This document shows positions 16,672-26,728 of a DNA stretch of 64,000 nucleotides, one piece after another. The notes under the pieces are model-generated. The model did no database searches and was not told where the DNA came from. It saw nothing but the letters and a program-made list of their open reading frames with translations. The translations under genes and the position numbers were made by a program. Within the stretch, counting starts at the first letter, position 1. Every line of letters starts with the position of its first letter. Source of the stretch: Saccharibacillus brassicae (GTDB taxonomy: Bacteria; Bacillota; Bacilli; Paenibacillales; Paenibacillaceae); assembly GCF_006542275.1 (NCBI RefSeq), contig NZ_CP041217.1:4466501-4530500 (forward strand). The letters are read 5' to 3'.

Positions 16672-17766
16672 GTGAAACGTACCGATTCGTACACGGAATA
16701 CGCACAACGGGCAGTCGAAGATTTATCGCAGATCGGTTCCCCCGAAGCGCTTCGTGCAGCCCGGATCGCCATGCAGCGCAGCTTGATGCAGGCACGGGAA
16801 GAGATCGGCGGGGATATCCTCGCCTGGAACGAGGCGATCAACGAGATGCACGACCGGCTCATGCGGCATGCGGTCGAATTATGCGAGCGGGAGATGGGGG
16901 AGGCGGGCTTCGGTCCGCCTCCCGTCTCTTATGCGTTCGTCGTTTTCGGCAGCGCGGGCAGACGGGAACAGACGCTGTGGAGCGACCAGGACAACGGCTT
17001 GATTTTGTCGGACGCCGAGCACGAAGGCAAAGAAACGTATTTCGAGCAGTTCGGCCGCCGCCTCACCGATATTTTGGAGACGGCCGGATACGAGAAATGC
17101 GAAGGCAAAGTGATGTGTTCGGAGCGCAGGTGGCGCCGCACGTCGTCCGAATGGTCGGCCCAACTGCACGCCTGGCGCAGCGATCTGAGCTGGGAACCGG
17201 TGCGGTATTTGATCATCGCGTCCGATTTTCGGCTGATCGCGGGCGACGCGGCGCTGGCCGAACATTGGCTGCGAAGCTTCCATGACGGGCTGCGCGGCAA
17301 CACGGAACTGCATGCCGCCATTTTACGCAACACGGTGCGGCACAAAAAGACGCTCAATGTGCTCGGTCAGGTCATGACCGAACGCTTCGGCGACCACGCC
17401 GGCGATTTTGACGTCAAATACGGCATGTACATTCCGCTTGTCAATGCCGCGCGCTTTCTCGCTATTCAGCACGACGTCGAAGAATCGTCGACGCTGCGCA
17501 GGCTGCAGCGGCTGATCCAGTTCGAAGCGGCTTCGCTGCCGCTGCTCGAACCGGCCTACGAAGCGTTCCTGACGGCGCTGCGCCTGCGCAGCCTGACGGA
17601 CGCGTCGGACGACGGAGGGCTGCTGCACAGCAGCGGATACCTGTCGAACGAAGAATTGAAGAAAAAGGAACGGTTCTACGAACTGCGGGACGGGCTGATT
17701 CTGGTACGCAAGCTGCACCGCGTGCTTCAGCGTCAGCTCAGATTCGCGGAAAGGAGACGCGCATGA
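16672..17766 (+). CDS. DUF294 nucleotidyltransferase-like protein (GlnD-type NTase domain)
   Basis: 364-residue cytoplasmic protein with a DUF294 nucleotidyltransferase domain (about 60-200) and a DUF294 C-terminal substrate-binding domain (about 225-355). The NTase signature is G93-S94-AGRREQTLWSD105-Q-D107, giving the GS and DxD metal-binding pattern shared with GlnD uridylyltransferase. The N-terminus is a predicted helical coil. It lies 32 bp downstream of amtB without a terminator and overlaps the next gene by 4 bp (ATGA), so it is probably in the ammonium-regulated transcript. The substrate protein or nucleotide is unknown; modification of a nitrogen-signalling protein is only a hypothesis. 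Confidence 0.85.
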   Translation: MKRTDSYTEYAQRAVEDLSQIGSPEALRAARIAMQRSLMQAREEIGGDILAWNEAINEMHDRLMRHAVELCEREMGEAGFGPPPVSYAFVVFGSAGRREQTLWSDQDNGLILSDAEHEGKETYFEQFGRRLTDILETAGYEKCEGKVMCSERRWRRTSSEWSAQLHAWRSDLSWEPVRYLIIASDFRLIAGDAALAEHWLRSFHDGLRGNTELHAAILRNTVRHKKTLNVLGQVMTERFGDHAGDFDVKYGMYIPLVNAARFLAIQHDVEESSTLRRLQRLIQFEAASLPLLEPAYEAFLTALRLRSLTDASDDGGLLHSSGYLSNEELKKKERFYELRDGLILVRKLHRVLQRQLRFAERRRA

Positions 17767-18500
17767 AGGAACCGGCTGGGTCGAGAAGCGGCTTCTGGAA
17801 CATGCTGCGCAGCGGAGGGGTTCCTTCCGCGGTAGCCTCGGTATTCGGGGGACAAAGCGCCCATCAGATGGCGTTTATCCGTTCGCTCAGCCGGGAACAG
17901 CGCAGACCCGAAGCGTTGATTACCCCGCTGGCGGAACTTGAGACCGTCGTGTTCGATCTGGAGACGACGGGCTTCAACTGCCAGAAGGGCGACGAGATTT
18001 TGTCGTTCGGAGCCGTCAAGATGAAAGGCGACCGGGTGCTGGAGAACGAGACGTTCTACACGCTCGTCAATCCGAGGATGGACATTCCTCCGCATATTAC
18101 CGATTTGACGGGCATTACGGGCGAGATGGTGGAAAAAGCGCCTTCGCTGATCGAAGCGCTGCACGATTTTATGACGTTTATCGGGCATTCCGTACTCGTT
18201 GCCCATGCCAGCGCGCACGACAAAGCGTTTCTCAATACGGCGCTGTGGAAAACGTCGAAAGCGCATCTGAACCATCGCGTCATCGATACGATGATGATCG
18301 CGAGACTGTTGAATCCGTCCCGTCCCGGGTACGGACTCGACGAGCTGCTGGAAGAAGAAGGCATCGAGATTAAGGAACGCCATCATGCACTGGGTGATTC
18401 GCTGATGACGGCGAAATTATGGGGCGGTTATATGAACCGGGTGCGGGACAATCAAATCTCGACGCTCGGCGACCTCTATGCGCGTCTCAGCCATACATGA
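17763..18500 (+). CDS. 3'-5' exonuclease, DnaQ/PolC-epsilon type
   Basis: 245-residue DEDDh exonuclease that hydrolyses single-stranded DNA or RNA from the 3' end. Exo I: D65-L-E67 in VFDLETTGFN. Exo II: around D153 in VAHASAHDKAFLN. Exo III: H207 and D212 in HHALGDSLMTAKL. The first 50 residues are a basic extension outside the domain. It overlaps the DUF294 gene by ATGA, a coupling recorded elsewhere for DUF294 and exonuclease genes. The physiological role in an ammonium-transporter operon is unclear. No strong terminator follows. Confidence 0.9.
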   Translation: MKEPAGSRSGFWNMLRSGGVPSAVASVFGGQSAHQMAFIRSLSREQRRPEALITPLAELETVVFDLETTGFNCQKGDEILSFGAVKMKGDRVLENETFYTLVNPRMDIPPHITDLTGITGEMVEKAPSLIEALHDFMTFIGHSVLVAHASAHDKAFLNTALWKTSKAHLNHRVIDTMMIARLLNPSRPGYGLDELLEEEGIEIKERHHALGDSLMTAKLWGGYMNRVRDNQISTLGDLYARLSHT

Positions 18501-18548
18501 TTTTGGGCAAAGCAAAGCGCGCCGCATCCGTCGAAGGAGGCAGCGCGC

Positions 18549-18830
18549 TTGCGTATCGGGCAATGGTATTATAAAGCTTCGCCCGGGCCGGCGGCGCGAT
18601 GGGTCGAACCTTGAACGCGGCCGCCGGCACGGTGCGGCGGGCCTGGCGCTACGATGGATACCGGAGTCCCATGCCGGCTTCCATGCCGCCCGCCGCGCTT
18701 TACCCCGCAGACTTTGCACCGGGAGCGGATCTCCGCTCCCCTCGAAGGCTGCTACCCATGTTTACCCCTCTCATACTGGGCTTTCCGCTGCGGCGGGAAG
18801 TCATTTTTTTGTTTACGGGTCGTTTACCGG

Positions 18831-18841
<11 letters not shown>
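18549..18841 (+). pseudogene. small gene apparently split by a -1 frameshift
   Basis: A strong ribosome site (GAAGGAGG, 8 nt upstream) precedes TTG 18549, which opens MRIGQWYYKASPGPAARWVEP and stops at 18614. A second open frame, one base back, continues without a start of its own (LNAAAGTVRRAWRYDGYRS onward, then LYPADFAPGADLRSPRRLLP) and stops at 18841. Both parts have the host's GC-ended codons and protein-like composition, so a single gene of about 97 residues with a lost base near 18605-18612 is the simplest reading. It could be a true pseudogene, a sequencing error or programmed shifting. The 3' end overlaps the cimA stop tail to tail. The family is not recognised. Confidence 0.45.
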
Positions 18842-20447
<1,606 letters not shown>

Positions 20448-20480
20448 GGAACTGCTCCCTTCCGTCCGTATTAATTGTCG

Positions 20481-20490
20481 ATTATAGCAT
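20481..20490 (-). promoter_or_regulatory. extended -10 promoter of cimA
   Basis: Minus strand reads ATGCTATAAT: a perfect -10 with the TGn extension, about 35 bp before the start codon. The -35 region is poor. No T-box leader is present. Confidence 0.6.
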
Positions 20491-20543
20491 GAACGCGTTA
20501 AACCGGTATAGTGGGCAGGTTAACAATTTTGCGTTAAAATAAG

Positions 20544-20557
20544 GAAACAAACGTTTG
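20544..20557 (+). promoter_or_regulatory. candidate LexA/DinR (SOS) box upstream of dinB
   Basis: GAAACAAACGTTTG matches the Bacillus SOS consensus CGAACRNRYGTTYC at 11 of 14 positions and lies 33 bp before the DNA polymerase IV start. Deviations at the outer positions make it a candidate only. Confidence 0.45.
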
Positions 20558-20589
20558 CCTGCGGGTCGGCAGGGAGAGGAGGAACGAAA

Positions 20590-21891
20590 GTGAACGAAAA
20601 CGTCGAGCGGTATTACCCGGCCAAAGGGCGGGTCATTTTGCATGTGGACATGAATGCCTTCTACTGTTCGGTGCACGAAGCGGAACATCCCGAGCTGTAC
20701 GGCGGCAAGATGACGGCGGTCGCCGGAGACAGCGAGAAGCGGCGCGGCATCGTCGTCACGAGTTCCTATCCCGCCCGCCGCCGCGGCGTGCGCACCGGCA
20801 TGACGGTGCACCAGGCGCTCAAGCTGTGCCCGTCGCTCATTCTGATCAAGCCGGATTTCCGGTTGTACCGCGCCTACTCCCGGGCTTTTCGCGAAATACT
20901 GTACAGCTATACGCCCCTGATCGAAGCGACTTCCATCGACGAATGTTATATGGACATCACCGGCTCGAAGCAGTTTGGCACGCCGCTGGAGATCGCGGAG
21001 AGAATCATGGAGCGCATCGGGCGGGAGCTGTCGCTGCCGTGTTCGATCGGGGTAGCGCCCAACAAGCTGCTGGCGAAGATGGCTTCGGATATGAAAAAGC
21101 CGAACGGCATCTCCGTGCTGCGTATCCGCGACCTTGCCCATACGCTATGGGGACGGCCGTGCGGCGAACTGTTCGGCGTCGGCGCCAAAACGGCGGAGAA
21201 GCTGAACCGGCTCGGCATCCGCACGATCGGGGAGCTGGCCGCCACGGACGAGAAACGGCTGCAGGCGTCGTTCGGCGTATTCGGCATCTGGATGAAGCGC
21301 GCGGCGAACGGACAGGATTACGCCGAGGTCCAGTCCGTGCCCGAGCCGAGCAAGTCGGTAGGGCATACGACCACGCTGCCCTGCGACGTGACCGAAGCGC
21401 AGGAAGCGCTGCGGGTCATTCTCAATCTGAGCGATCAGGTGGCGCGGCGCATGCGCAAGCAGCATCTGCTGGCGAGCACGGTGCAGATCACCATCCGCAC
21501 GCCCGAGATGAAGACGATCACCCGCTCGCGCACGCTCGCGACGCCGACGGAAGCGGCGGACGACATTTACCGCGAAGCCAAAGCGCTGTACCTCAAGCAT
21601 TGGAGCGACGGGAAGCCGGTCCGCCTGCTCGGGGTAGCCGCGCAGGGGCTGACCGACAAAAGCGAAGCCGCGATCCAGCTCGATCTGTTCGATTACGAAC
21701 GGCAGCCCAAGCGGGAGAAGCTGACCGAAATCATGGACAAAATGCGCGACAAATTCGGCGAAGACGCGCTGATGATCGCCGGTATGCTGGAAGAAGACGG
21801 CACGAAGCGGATGAAAGCGGGACGGACGCCGGGCATTTCTTTTCACGGGGAACGGAATGCAAACGCGGAAAACGATCCGGAAAAGGATTGA
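20590..21891 (+). CDS. dinB: DNA polymerase IV (Y-family translesion polymerase)
   Basis: 433-residue error-prone polymerase that bypasses DNA lesions. Catalytic acidic residues are in HVDMNAFYCSV (D20) and SIDECYMDI (D117, E118). The Y-family palm and fingers cover 15-240, helix-hairpin-helix motifs sit near 185-220, and the little-finger domain spans 250-360. A sliding-clamp-binding motif QLDLF is visible near residue 360. The GTG start at 20590 has GGAGAGGAGGAA upstream. It has a basic C-terminal tail slightly longer than usual. A possible SOS box lies at 20544. Confidence 0.95.
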   Translation: MNENVERYYPAKGRVILHVDMNAFYCSVHEAEHPELYGGKMTAVAGDSEKRRGIVVTSSYPARRRGVRTGMTVHQALKLCPSLILIKPDFRLYRAYSRAFREILYSYTPLIEATSIDECYMDITGSKQFGTPLEIAERIMERIGRELSLPCSIGVAPNKLLAKMASDMKKPNGISVLRIRDLAHTLWGRPCGELFGVGAKTAEKLNRLGIRTIGELAATDEKRLQASFGVFGIWMKRAANGQDYAEVQSVPEPSKSVGHTTTLPCDVTEAQEALRVILNLSDQVARRMRKQHLLASTVQITIRTPEMKTITRSRTLATPTEAADDIYREAKALYLKHWSDGKPVRLLGVAAQGLTDKSEAAIQLDLFDYERQPKREKLTEIMDKMRDKFGEDALMIAGMLEEDGTKRMKAGRTPGISFHGERNANAENDPEKD

Positions 21892-21910
21892 AAATGAAGC
21901 GTAAGGATCA

Positions 21911-21939
21911 TTGAAATCAAAAAAAGTTTATATTATAGT
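21911..21939 (+). promoter_or_regulatory. sigma-A promoter of the ferredoxin gene
   Basis: TTGAAA (21911-21916), 17-bp spacer, TATAGT (21934-21939). Predicted start near 21946, leaving a leader of about 88 nt. Confidence 0.7.
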
Positions 21940-22010
21940 TAGAGGGATGAAGACTCTTACGAGAATGTGCTTCTTGACAAGAGAATCGGCCCAGCCGATA
22001 GAAAGTATAA

Positions 22011-22277
<267 letters not shown>

Positions 22278-22314
22278 TTCGACTCGCAAGTCCCGAATAC
22301 AGGACGGATCCGGG

Positions 22315-22360
22315 AAAAAGCGTCTCTCTCCTGAACAACCAGGCGGGAGGCGCTTTTTTT
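22315..22360 (+). terminator. terminator of the ferredoxin gene
   Basis: Arms AAAAGCGTCTCTCTCCTG and CAGGCGGGAGGCGCTTTT (a few mismatches) ending in seven T. Confidence 0.85.
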
Positions 22361-22408
22361 ACGAAAACGTTCTGCACGGCGCATTTTCCGGCAAAGGAGC
22401 GAAGATTC

Positions 22409-23755
22409 ATGAAGCGCTTTCCCCATCTGAAAAGGTATGTGCGCGAACATCCCGACAACAAGATGGCCTGGTATTTGCTGGGCAAGGAATATGAAGCCGA
22501 CGGGCAGCCGGGCAAAGCGAACTACTGCTTTAACCGGGCGCAGGAAGTGTACGAAGCCTACGAGCACGCCCACGTGCCCGAAGACATTTTGGCCGAATAC
22601 GAACAGAAATTGCACGAAGCCGCGCAGCGCCGCGAGAAAAGCCGTTCCAAACGCCGTGCTTGGCTGCTGGCTGCCGCCCTGCTGCTGCTGATCGGCTTCC
22701 GTTACGCGGAGGCGCCGGGCATCAGCGCGCCGCGCCTGTCCGCCGAGATCGAAGTTTCGTCCGAGCCGCCGACCGAAGTATTTACGGCCGCGGAAGCGGA
22801 CGAACCGTCTTCGATCGCGGCGGCGGCCGCCGGTTACCTGCAGGACGGCCGCGACGTCAAAGCTTCCGTGCTCGGCATGGAGCGGCAGGGCAAATGGCTC
22901 ATGTGGCGGGAAGGCCTGCCGATTGCGGCGGAAGTCGAAGCCGGCGAAGCGGCGGGCGAGAGCGTGCTGCGCAGCTACGACCCGAAGACGTGCGACTGCG
23001 AAGCGAAGCTGACCGGCAAGCAGCGCAAAGCGGCCCGGGCGTGGATGCGCGAACAGGAAAGCCTCGCGGCGCTTGCCAGCGCGATCGGCAGCTACCGGGC
23101 CGGCGGCGAAGGCATTCCGAAGCAGATGGCCGAGCTGAACCGGCCGTTTCCGGATAATGTGCTGTCCGGCTCCACGCCGGTCATGCGCCGCTCGTTCCCG
23201 GCACTGGCTGCGTCGCTGAAGCGCGAAGCTTACGGACAGGCGGCGAAGCCGATCGCTTCCGGGTCGGGACGTCCCGTCTCGCCGACGACGCTCGGCGGCG
23301 CGCCTTATTTGAGCGAACCGCTTGAGATCGTCGTCGACCGGAGCCGGCACCGCCTCGCCGTCGTCAGCGGCAGCGTACTGCTGCGCAGCTACGAAGTGGG
23401 CCTCGGCGGCGCCAAGACGCCGACGGGGACGTTCGTCGTCAGCGACAAGGTCGTCAATCCGAACGGCAGGTCCGACGGCGAGTTCGGCAGCCGGGGCATG
23501 CAGCTGTCGGATACCGACTACGCTATTCACGGCACGGACGAGCCGGGCAGCATCGGCGGAGACGAATCGCACGGATGCGTGCGCATGAACAAGGCGGATA
23601 TCGAAGAGCTGTTCGATCTGGTGCCGGCCGGCACGCGCGTGACGCTGGCCGACGACGTGCTGCCGGAAGAGATTGTCGTGCCGAAGCAGCGGTTCAAGTC
23701 GGAGCAGCGCCAGGATCAGACGAACGACCGGAAAGTGTATAAATGGTTGAACTAA
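22409..23755 (+). CDS. membrane-anchored L,D-transpeptidase (YkuD domain)
   Basis: 448-residue cell-wall enzyme that makes 3-3 peptidoglycan crosslinks or attaches proteins. A cytoplasmic N-terminal TPR-like stretch (residues 5-70, KMAWYLLGKEYEADGQPGKANYCFNRA split over two helices) precedes one membrane helix (about 88-102). An extracellular linker and the YkuD domain (about 305-425) follow. The catalytic site is H374 (IHGTDEPG) and C390 in the SHGCVRM motif. ATG 22409 has AAAGGAGCGA upstream. The combination of a cytoplasmic TPR segment with an external YkuD domain is recurrent in Paenibacillaceae. Hairpin terminator at 23755. Confidence 0.92.
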   Translation: MKRFPHLKRYVREHPDNKMAWYLLGKEYEADGQPGKANYCFNRAQEVYEAYEHAHVPEDILAEYEQKLHEAAQRREKSRSKRRAWLLAAALLLLIGFRYAEAPGISAPRLSAEIEVSSEPPTEVFTAAEADEPSSIAAAAAGYLQDGRDVKASVLGMERQGKWLMWREGLPIAAEVEAGEAAGESVLRSYDPKTCDCEAKLTGKQRKAARAWMREQESLAALASAIGSYRAGGEGIPKQMAELNRPFPDNVLSGSTPVMRRSFPALAASLKREAYGQAAKPIASGSGRPVSPTTLGGAPYLSEPLEIVVDRSRHRLAVVSGSVLLRSYEVGLGGAKTPTGTFVVSDKVVNPNGRSDGEFGSRGMQLSDTDYAIHGTDEPGSIGGDESHGCVRMNKADIEELFDLVPAGTRVTLADDVLPEEIVVPKQRFKSEQRQDQTNDRKVYKWLN

Positions 23756-23791
23756 AAGCCCGGCTCCGGCGGCAAGCCGAAGCCGGGCTTT
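23755..23791. terminator. hairpin between convergent genes
   Basis: AAAGCCCGGCT / AGCCGGGCTTT arms starting at the transpeptidase stop codon. The T run is short (three on plus, four on minus), so it may serve both convergent genes weakly. Confidence 0.6.
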
Positions 23792-23850
23792 GCCCGGAAG
23801 CGGGTGTTCAGGCGTGCCTGGACCCTTTGCAGAAACGCCCGGAATCGGGC

Positions 23851-23988
23851 TCAGCTCTGCGACAAAGCGATCAGCACGCTGACCGCGATCACGAACAGCG
23901 CCAGGCTGCCGCCGATCCAGAGTGCGGCCTTGCGGTTGATCTCTTCCTTTTTCTGCTGAAGGGCGGGAGGCTTGCGTTTGGCGGCCAT
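23851..23988 (-). CDS. 45-residue single-span membrane protein
   Basis: A very short gene with a strong ribosome site: AAAGGAG lies 9 nt before ATG 23988. The product starts with a basic, polar stretch (MAAKRKPPALQQKKEEINRK) and ends in one hydrophobic helix (AALWIGGSLALFVIAVSVLI) with a short ALSQS tail, so it should insert with the N-terminus in the cytoplasm. The family is not recognised. It is convergent with the L,D-transpeptidase and divergent from pyrD. Confidence 0.75.
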   Translation of the reverse strand: MAAKRKPPALQQKKEEINRKAALWIGGSLALFVIAVSVLIALSQS

Positions 23989-24142
23989 AATCGTCGGCTC
24001 CTTTCGGGGAAGGGGATACTTTGTATTGTAAATCTCTTTGCGCCGGATTGGAAAAGGTTTTTACAAGCCCGGAATGCTTCCCTTTTAACCGGCTTCCGGG
24101 TAAAATTAATAACGTTAGCTGAGAAGAATGGGAGTGAACCGC

Positions 24143-25234
24143 TTGCTGTATGAACGATTTGCCAAACCGCTATTTTTCCGGATGGACCCCGAAAAAGCCC
24201 ACCATCTCGTGATCGACGGTATCGGTTACGCGGCCGGAACGCCCGGCGGCCTGACACTGCTGCGAAAATTGTACGGCGTGCGGCGCGACGAAGCCCTCGT
24301 ATCGGAAGTGGCGGGCTTGACTTTCCCGTCGCCGGTCGGACTTGCCGCGGGGCTGGACAAAAACGCCGAGGCGGTTCCCGGATTTTCTTCGATCGGTTTC
24401 GGCTTCGTCGAGGTCGGCACGGTGACGCCGGTCGGCCAGCCGGGCAACGAACAGCCTCGGCTGTTCCGCCTTCCGCCGGATCAGGCCCTCGTCAACCGGA
24501 TGGGCTTCAATAACAAAGGCGCGGAAGAAATGGCGGCCCGCCTCGCCGCGCTCCAGAACCGTCCGGTACCGATCGGCGTCAATATCGGCAAAAACAAGCT
24601 GACCCCCAACGAAGAAGCCCCGCTCGATTACGAGCGCTGCATCCGGGTTCTATATCCGCACGCGGACTTCTTCATCGTAAATATCAGTTCGCCGAATACG
24701 CCGGATTTGCGCGATCTTCAGCACGGCGACGAGCTGCGCAAGCTGCTGTCCGCCGTCACGGCGGAACTTGAACGCCAAGCCGGCGGCGCGGCGCCCAAGC
24801 CGGTCTTCGTCAAGATCGCGCCCGACCTGAGCGATGCCCAACTGGACGAGACGGTGGACGTCATCTCGCGCAGCGGCGTGTCCGGCGTCATCGCGACCAA
24901 CACGACGCTGTCGCGCGAAGGGCTCGAACACGGCCATCGCAGCGAAGCCGGCGGACTGAGCGGACGCCCGCTCACCGGTCGTTCGACCGAGATCGTCCGG
25001 CGCGTCTACGCGCGCACGGAAGGACGCGTGCCGATTATCGGCAGCGGCGGCATCTTCACGGCCGAAGACGCGTATGCCAAGATTCGCGCGGGGGCCAGCC
25101 TGGTCGAGATCTACACCGCTTTGATCTACAAAGGACCGGAAGTCAACCGCCAGCTGCATGCGGGCCTCAAGCGCCTGATGCGCACGGACGGGTTTACCCA
25201 TATCTCCCAAGCGGTCGGTGCCGACCACCGCTGA
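24143..25234 (+). CDS. pyrD: dihydroorotate dehydrogenase (quinone), class 2
   Basis: Membrane-associated FMN enzyme oxidising dihydroorotate to orotate with quinone in pyrimidine synthesis. The N-terminal helix region LYERFAKPLFFRMDPEKAHHL is the class 2 membrane-binding extension. Barrel motifs FPSPVGLAAGLDKNAEA, GFGFVEVGTVTP, VNISSPNTPDLRDLQ (the catalytic-serine region of class 2), ATNTTLSREGL and IGSGGIFTAEDAY are present. TTG at 24143 is the best start (GGGAGTG 6 nt upstream, 363 residues, usual family N-terminus); ATG at 24128 would lie before the ribosome site. It is unusual only in lying away from a pyr operon, which is common for this class. Confidence 0.93.
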   Translation: MLYERFAKPLFFRMDPEKAHHLVIDGIGYAAGTPGGLTLLRKLYGVRRDEALVSEVAGLTFPSPVGLAAGLDKNAEAVPGFSSIGFGFVEVGTVTPVGQPGNEQPRLFRLPPDQALVNRMGFNNKGAEEMAARLAALQNRPVPIGVNIGKNKLTPNEEAPLDYERCIRVLYPHADFFIVNISSPNTPDLRDLQHGDELRKLLSAVTAELERQAGGAAPKPVFVKIAPDLSDAQLDETVDVISRSGVSGVIATNTTLSREGLEHGHRSEAGGLSGRPLTGRSTEIVRRVYARTEGRVPIIGSGGIFTAEDAYAKIRAGASLVEIYTALIYKGPEVNRQLHAGLKRLMRTDGFTHISQAVGADHR

Positions 25235-25264
25235 AGGGTGCACGAATACGAGGAGGCACATAGC

Positions 25265-26080
25265 ATGGACGGTAGAAACTGGGAAACTTTTTTGCTTCCG
25301 TACGAACAGACGGTCGAAGAGTTGAAAGTCAAGTTCAAAACGATGCGCTCCGAACTGAAAAAGCGTGAAGAATACGCGCCGATCGAGTTCGTTACCGGGC
25401 GGGTCAAACGGATCACGAGCATTTTGGAAAAAGCCGAACGGCTGGACGTCTCGATGGACAACCTGGAAGAAGGCATCGAGGACATCGCCGGCATCCGCAT
25501 CATGTGCCAGTTCGTCGAAGACATCCGCCGGGTCGCCGAATATATCCGCGCGCGCAAAGATCTCACCGTCTTGTACGAGAAAGACTACATTACGAATTAC
25601 AAGGAAAGCGGCTATCGCAGCTTCCACATGATTATCCGTTATCCCGTGCAGACGGCGCTGGAACAAAAAATCGTGTTGGCCGAGATTCAGATTCGGACGC
25701 TCGCCATGAATTTCTGGGCGACGATCGAGCACTCGCTCAACTACAAATACCGCGGCGGGCTGCCGGGCGATATGCGTCTGCGCCTGCAAAAGTCCGCCCA
25801 GGCCGCGTCCGTGCTCGACAGCGAAATGTCCAGCATCCGCGAAGAGATTCTGGACGCGCAGAAGCTGTTCGAAGACGACGCGAATATCGTCTCGACGCTG
25901 CTCAAGATGATTCACCGGCTGTATTCCTATCATCTGGTCGGGGAAGCGATCGCGTACCAGGCCGCGTTCGGGGAACTGTTCGCCGAGCGCAATTACGAAG
26001 GCATGAAAGCGATGCTGGAAGAGATCAAAGCGATCATCGCTTCCAAGCACGAGGAAGATCTGGAAGATGACTTTTTATGA
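25265..26080 (+). CDS. relQ: small alarmone synthetase, RelQ/YjbM family
   Basis: Synthesises (p)ppGpp from GTP or GDP and ATP, without a hydrolase domain. The RelA/SpoT synthetase domain spans about residues 30-180: RVKRITSILEKAERL, DIAGIRIMCQFVEDIRRV, the G-loop region YKESGYRSFHMII and EIQIRTLAMNFWATIEHSLNYKYRG. At 271 residues it is about 60 longer than B. subtilis YjbM (211), the surplus lying in a helical C-terminus. ATG 25265 follows GAGGAGG by 8 nt. It follows pyrD by 30 bp and overlaps the DUF309 gene by 14 bp, so the three are probably co-transcribed. Confidence 0.9.
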   Translation: MDGRNWETFLLPYEQTVEELKVKFKTMRSELKKREEYAPIEFVTGRVKRITSILEKAERLDVSMDNLEEGIEDIAGIRIMCQFVEDIRRVAEYIRARKDLTVLYEKDYITNYKESGYRSFHMIIRYPVQTALEQKIVLAEIQIRTLAMNFWATIEHSLNYKYRGGLPGDMRLRLQKSAQAASVLDSEMSSIREEILDAQKLFEDDANIVSTLLKMIHRLYSYHLVGEAIAYQAAFGELFAERNYEGMKAMLEEIKAIIASKHEEDLEDDFL

Positions 26081-26561
26081 GCCGAAGTACGTCGCGTTCC
26101 TGATCTATTTCAACCGGGACCGCGATTACTTCGAATGCCACGAGGTGCTCGAAGAGCTGTGGCTGGAGCGGGGTCGCGACCCGCTGTACTCCGGGCTGCT
26201 TCAGGTCGCCGTGGCGCTGTACCATTTCCGCAACGGAAGCGTGACGCCGGGTTACGACAAGGTTGAAGGGGCGCGCAAGATGATGCGCAGCGCTCTGGCC
26301 AAGCTGTCCGGCTATCCGGGCGATACGCTCGGCATCCGGCTGGATCGGCTGATCGACGACGCGCGTCTGTATCTGGAACGTCTGGAGCGGCATGAACAAG
26401 AGCCGTTCGCGTTTCGGCCGATCGAGATCGAAATCGTCGATCCGTCGCTGCGCGAACAGGTGCGCCTTGCAGCCGAGCGGATTCCGCCGAACGTGCCGCA
26501 GCGTACCGGATACTCGCGCGGCCCCAAAGCGAAGCCGGAGCACGGCGGAGACGCCGGATAG
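26067..26561 (+). CDS. DUF309 domain protein
   Basis: 164-residue cytoplasmic protein with an N-terminal DUF309 domain: FNRDRDYFECHEVLEELWLE and LYSGLLQVAVALYHFRNG form the conserved helical pair with His/Glu residues (about 12-60). Function unknown, often beside nucleotide or RNA-related genes. The start at ATG 26067 lies inside the relQ end (14-bp overlap), suggesting translational coupling. The C-terminal 40 residues are basic and low in hydrophobics. A GC-rich terminator follows at 26633. Confidence 0.88.
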   Translation: MTFYEPKYVAFLIYFNRDRDYFECHEVLEELWLERGRDPLYSGLLQVAVALYHFRNGSVTPGYDKVEGARKMMRSALAKLSGYPGDTLGIRLDRLIDDARLYLERLERHEQEPFAFRPIEIEIVDPSLREQVRLAAERIPPNVPQRTGYSRGPKAKPEHGGDAG

Positions 26562-26632
26562 GGCGGCGTCCCCGGGCTCGTCCCCGGAATTTTCGCCGCA
26601 CGCGCGCAGAAGCGTTTTCTTTCCATTCAGAC

Positions 26633-26690
26633 AGCAGGCCCGCTCCGCCGGGCCGCGGCGAACAAGCCGCGCGGCGGGGCGGGCTGTTTT
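26633..26690 (+). terminator. GC-rich terminator after the DUF309 gene
   Basis: Long hairpin GCAGGCCCGCTCCGCCG...CGGCGGGGCGGGCTG with central loop CGAACAAG and four T. Confidence 0.7.
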
Positions 26691-26728
26691 GCGCCCGTAC
26701 GCGGGCAGACCCAGACAGGAGGTATCCC

